A stretch of DNA of 6,302 nucleotides from Verrucomicrobiota bacterium (lineage in GTDB: Bacteria > Verrucomicrobiota > Kiritimatiellia > UBA8416 > JAIOPI01): contig JAQCIA010000131.1 of the NCBI GenBank assembly GCA_027620105.1, positions 1-6,302 on the forward strand, written 5' to 3'. The position numbers and the translations under genes are program-made. This document shows positions 6,139-6,302 of this stretch, one piece after another (positions within the stretch are counted from its first letter, which is position 1; every line of letters starts with the position of its first letter). Under the pieces are notes generated by a model, which was not told the origin of the DNA, ran no database searches, and saw only the letters and a program-made list of their open reading frames with translations.

Positions 6139-6180
6139 CGACATGGCACGGTACGTGATCGTGAAACACCTGCACGGATC

Positions 6181-6302
6181 ATGCTGAAACCTGGGCACTA
6201 TCATCTGGTCGGCGCCGCGGGCGTGGGCATGAGCGCGCTGGCCCAGGCCCTGGTTGGGGCGGGCATGTGCGTGACCGGCTCGGATCGGGATCTGGGTGCG
6301 GG
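6181..6302 (+). CDS. murC: UDP-N-acetylmuramate-alanine ligase (MurC)-like, N-terminal end (3' truncated by window)
   Basis: Only 40 codons are visible before the window ends. They read as a Mur ligase N-terminal Rossmann-like domain: HYHLVGAAGVGMSALAQAL followed by VTGSDRDLGA. The GxxGxGMSALA glycine loop and the GSD after the second strand are the MurC signature for binding UDP-N-acetylmuramate. MurC adds L-alanine in the first step of peptidoglycan peptide assembly in the cytoplasm. The ATG at 6181 has no strong ribosome binding site, but there is no upstream in-frame start codon back to folB. The related ligase Mpl has a different glycine loop (GICGTFMGGLA type), so MurC is preferred. The gene symbol rests on this short segment only. 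Confidence 0.8.
   Translation, partial: MLKPGHYHLVGAAGVGMSALAQALVGAGMCVTGSDRDLGA

Noticed and set aside
6143..6187. Fourteen-codon open frame between folB and the murC start, overlapping the murC ATG
   Set aside because: No ribosome binding site and no recognisable leader-peptide feature; its length is expected by chance.

Overview
This is a GC-rich, gene-dense chromosomal fragment from a Gram-negative-type bacterium. It holds a flotillin (floA) with two NfeD-family genes, a folB gene, a murC-like gene, and proline-rich single-pass membrane proteins. Together these are compatible with a PVC-superphylum lineage (Verrucomicrobia, Kiritimatiellota or Lentisphaerota). That placement is a guess from gene content and style; the window holds no rRNA or other phylogenetic marker. 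I see no tRNA, rRNA, CRISPR array, insertion sequence or phage gene.

Left part (1-1986, plus strand). The window opens in the last 71 codons of a Nif3/DUF34-family metal-binding protein. A subtilisin-family (S8) serine protease follows, split over two reading frames. The first frame (266-898) carries a membrane anchor, a proline-rich stalk and an I9-like prodomain. The second (895-1986) carries the whole Asp-His-Asn-Ser catalytic apparatus plus a C-terminal beta-rich domain. The two overlap by four bases (GTGA). Together they read like one ordinary protease precursor cut just before the first catalytic beta strand.

Middle part (1990-5700, minus strand). Four genes, read right to left, form a probable operon: a long NfeD protein with a ClpP-like serine protease domain, a short NfeD protein, the flotillin-like scaffold FloA, and an unrecognised 184-residue single-pass membrane protein. 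The first two overlap by GTGA and the third follows after 25 bases. The fourth is separated by 111 bases that contain a compact cluster of palindromes. NfeD and flotillin proteins are known partners in membrane microdomain organisation, so the fourth gene is a candidate accessory factor. This operon runs tail to tail into the subtilase gene with only three bases between stop codons.

Right part (5701-6302, plus strand). A 72-base divergent intergenic region separates the NfeD operon from folB (dihydroneopterin aldolase, folate synthesis). folB is followed by the first 40 codons of a MurC-like Mur ligase for peptidoglycan precursor synthesis.

The observations most worth following up are the split subtilase, the unknown protein downstream of floA, and the palindrome cluster between them.
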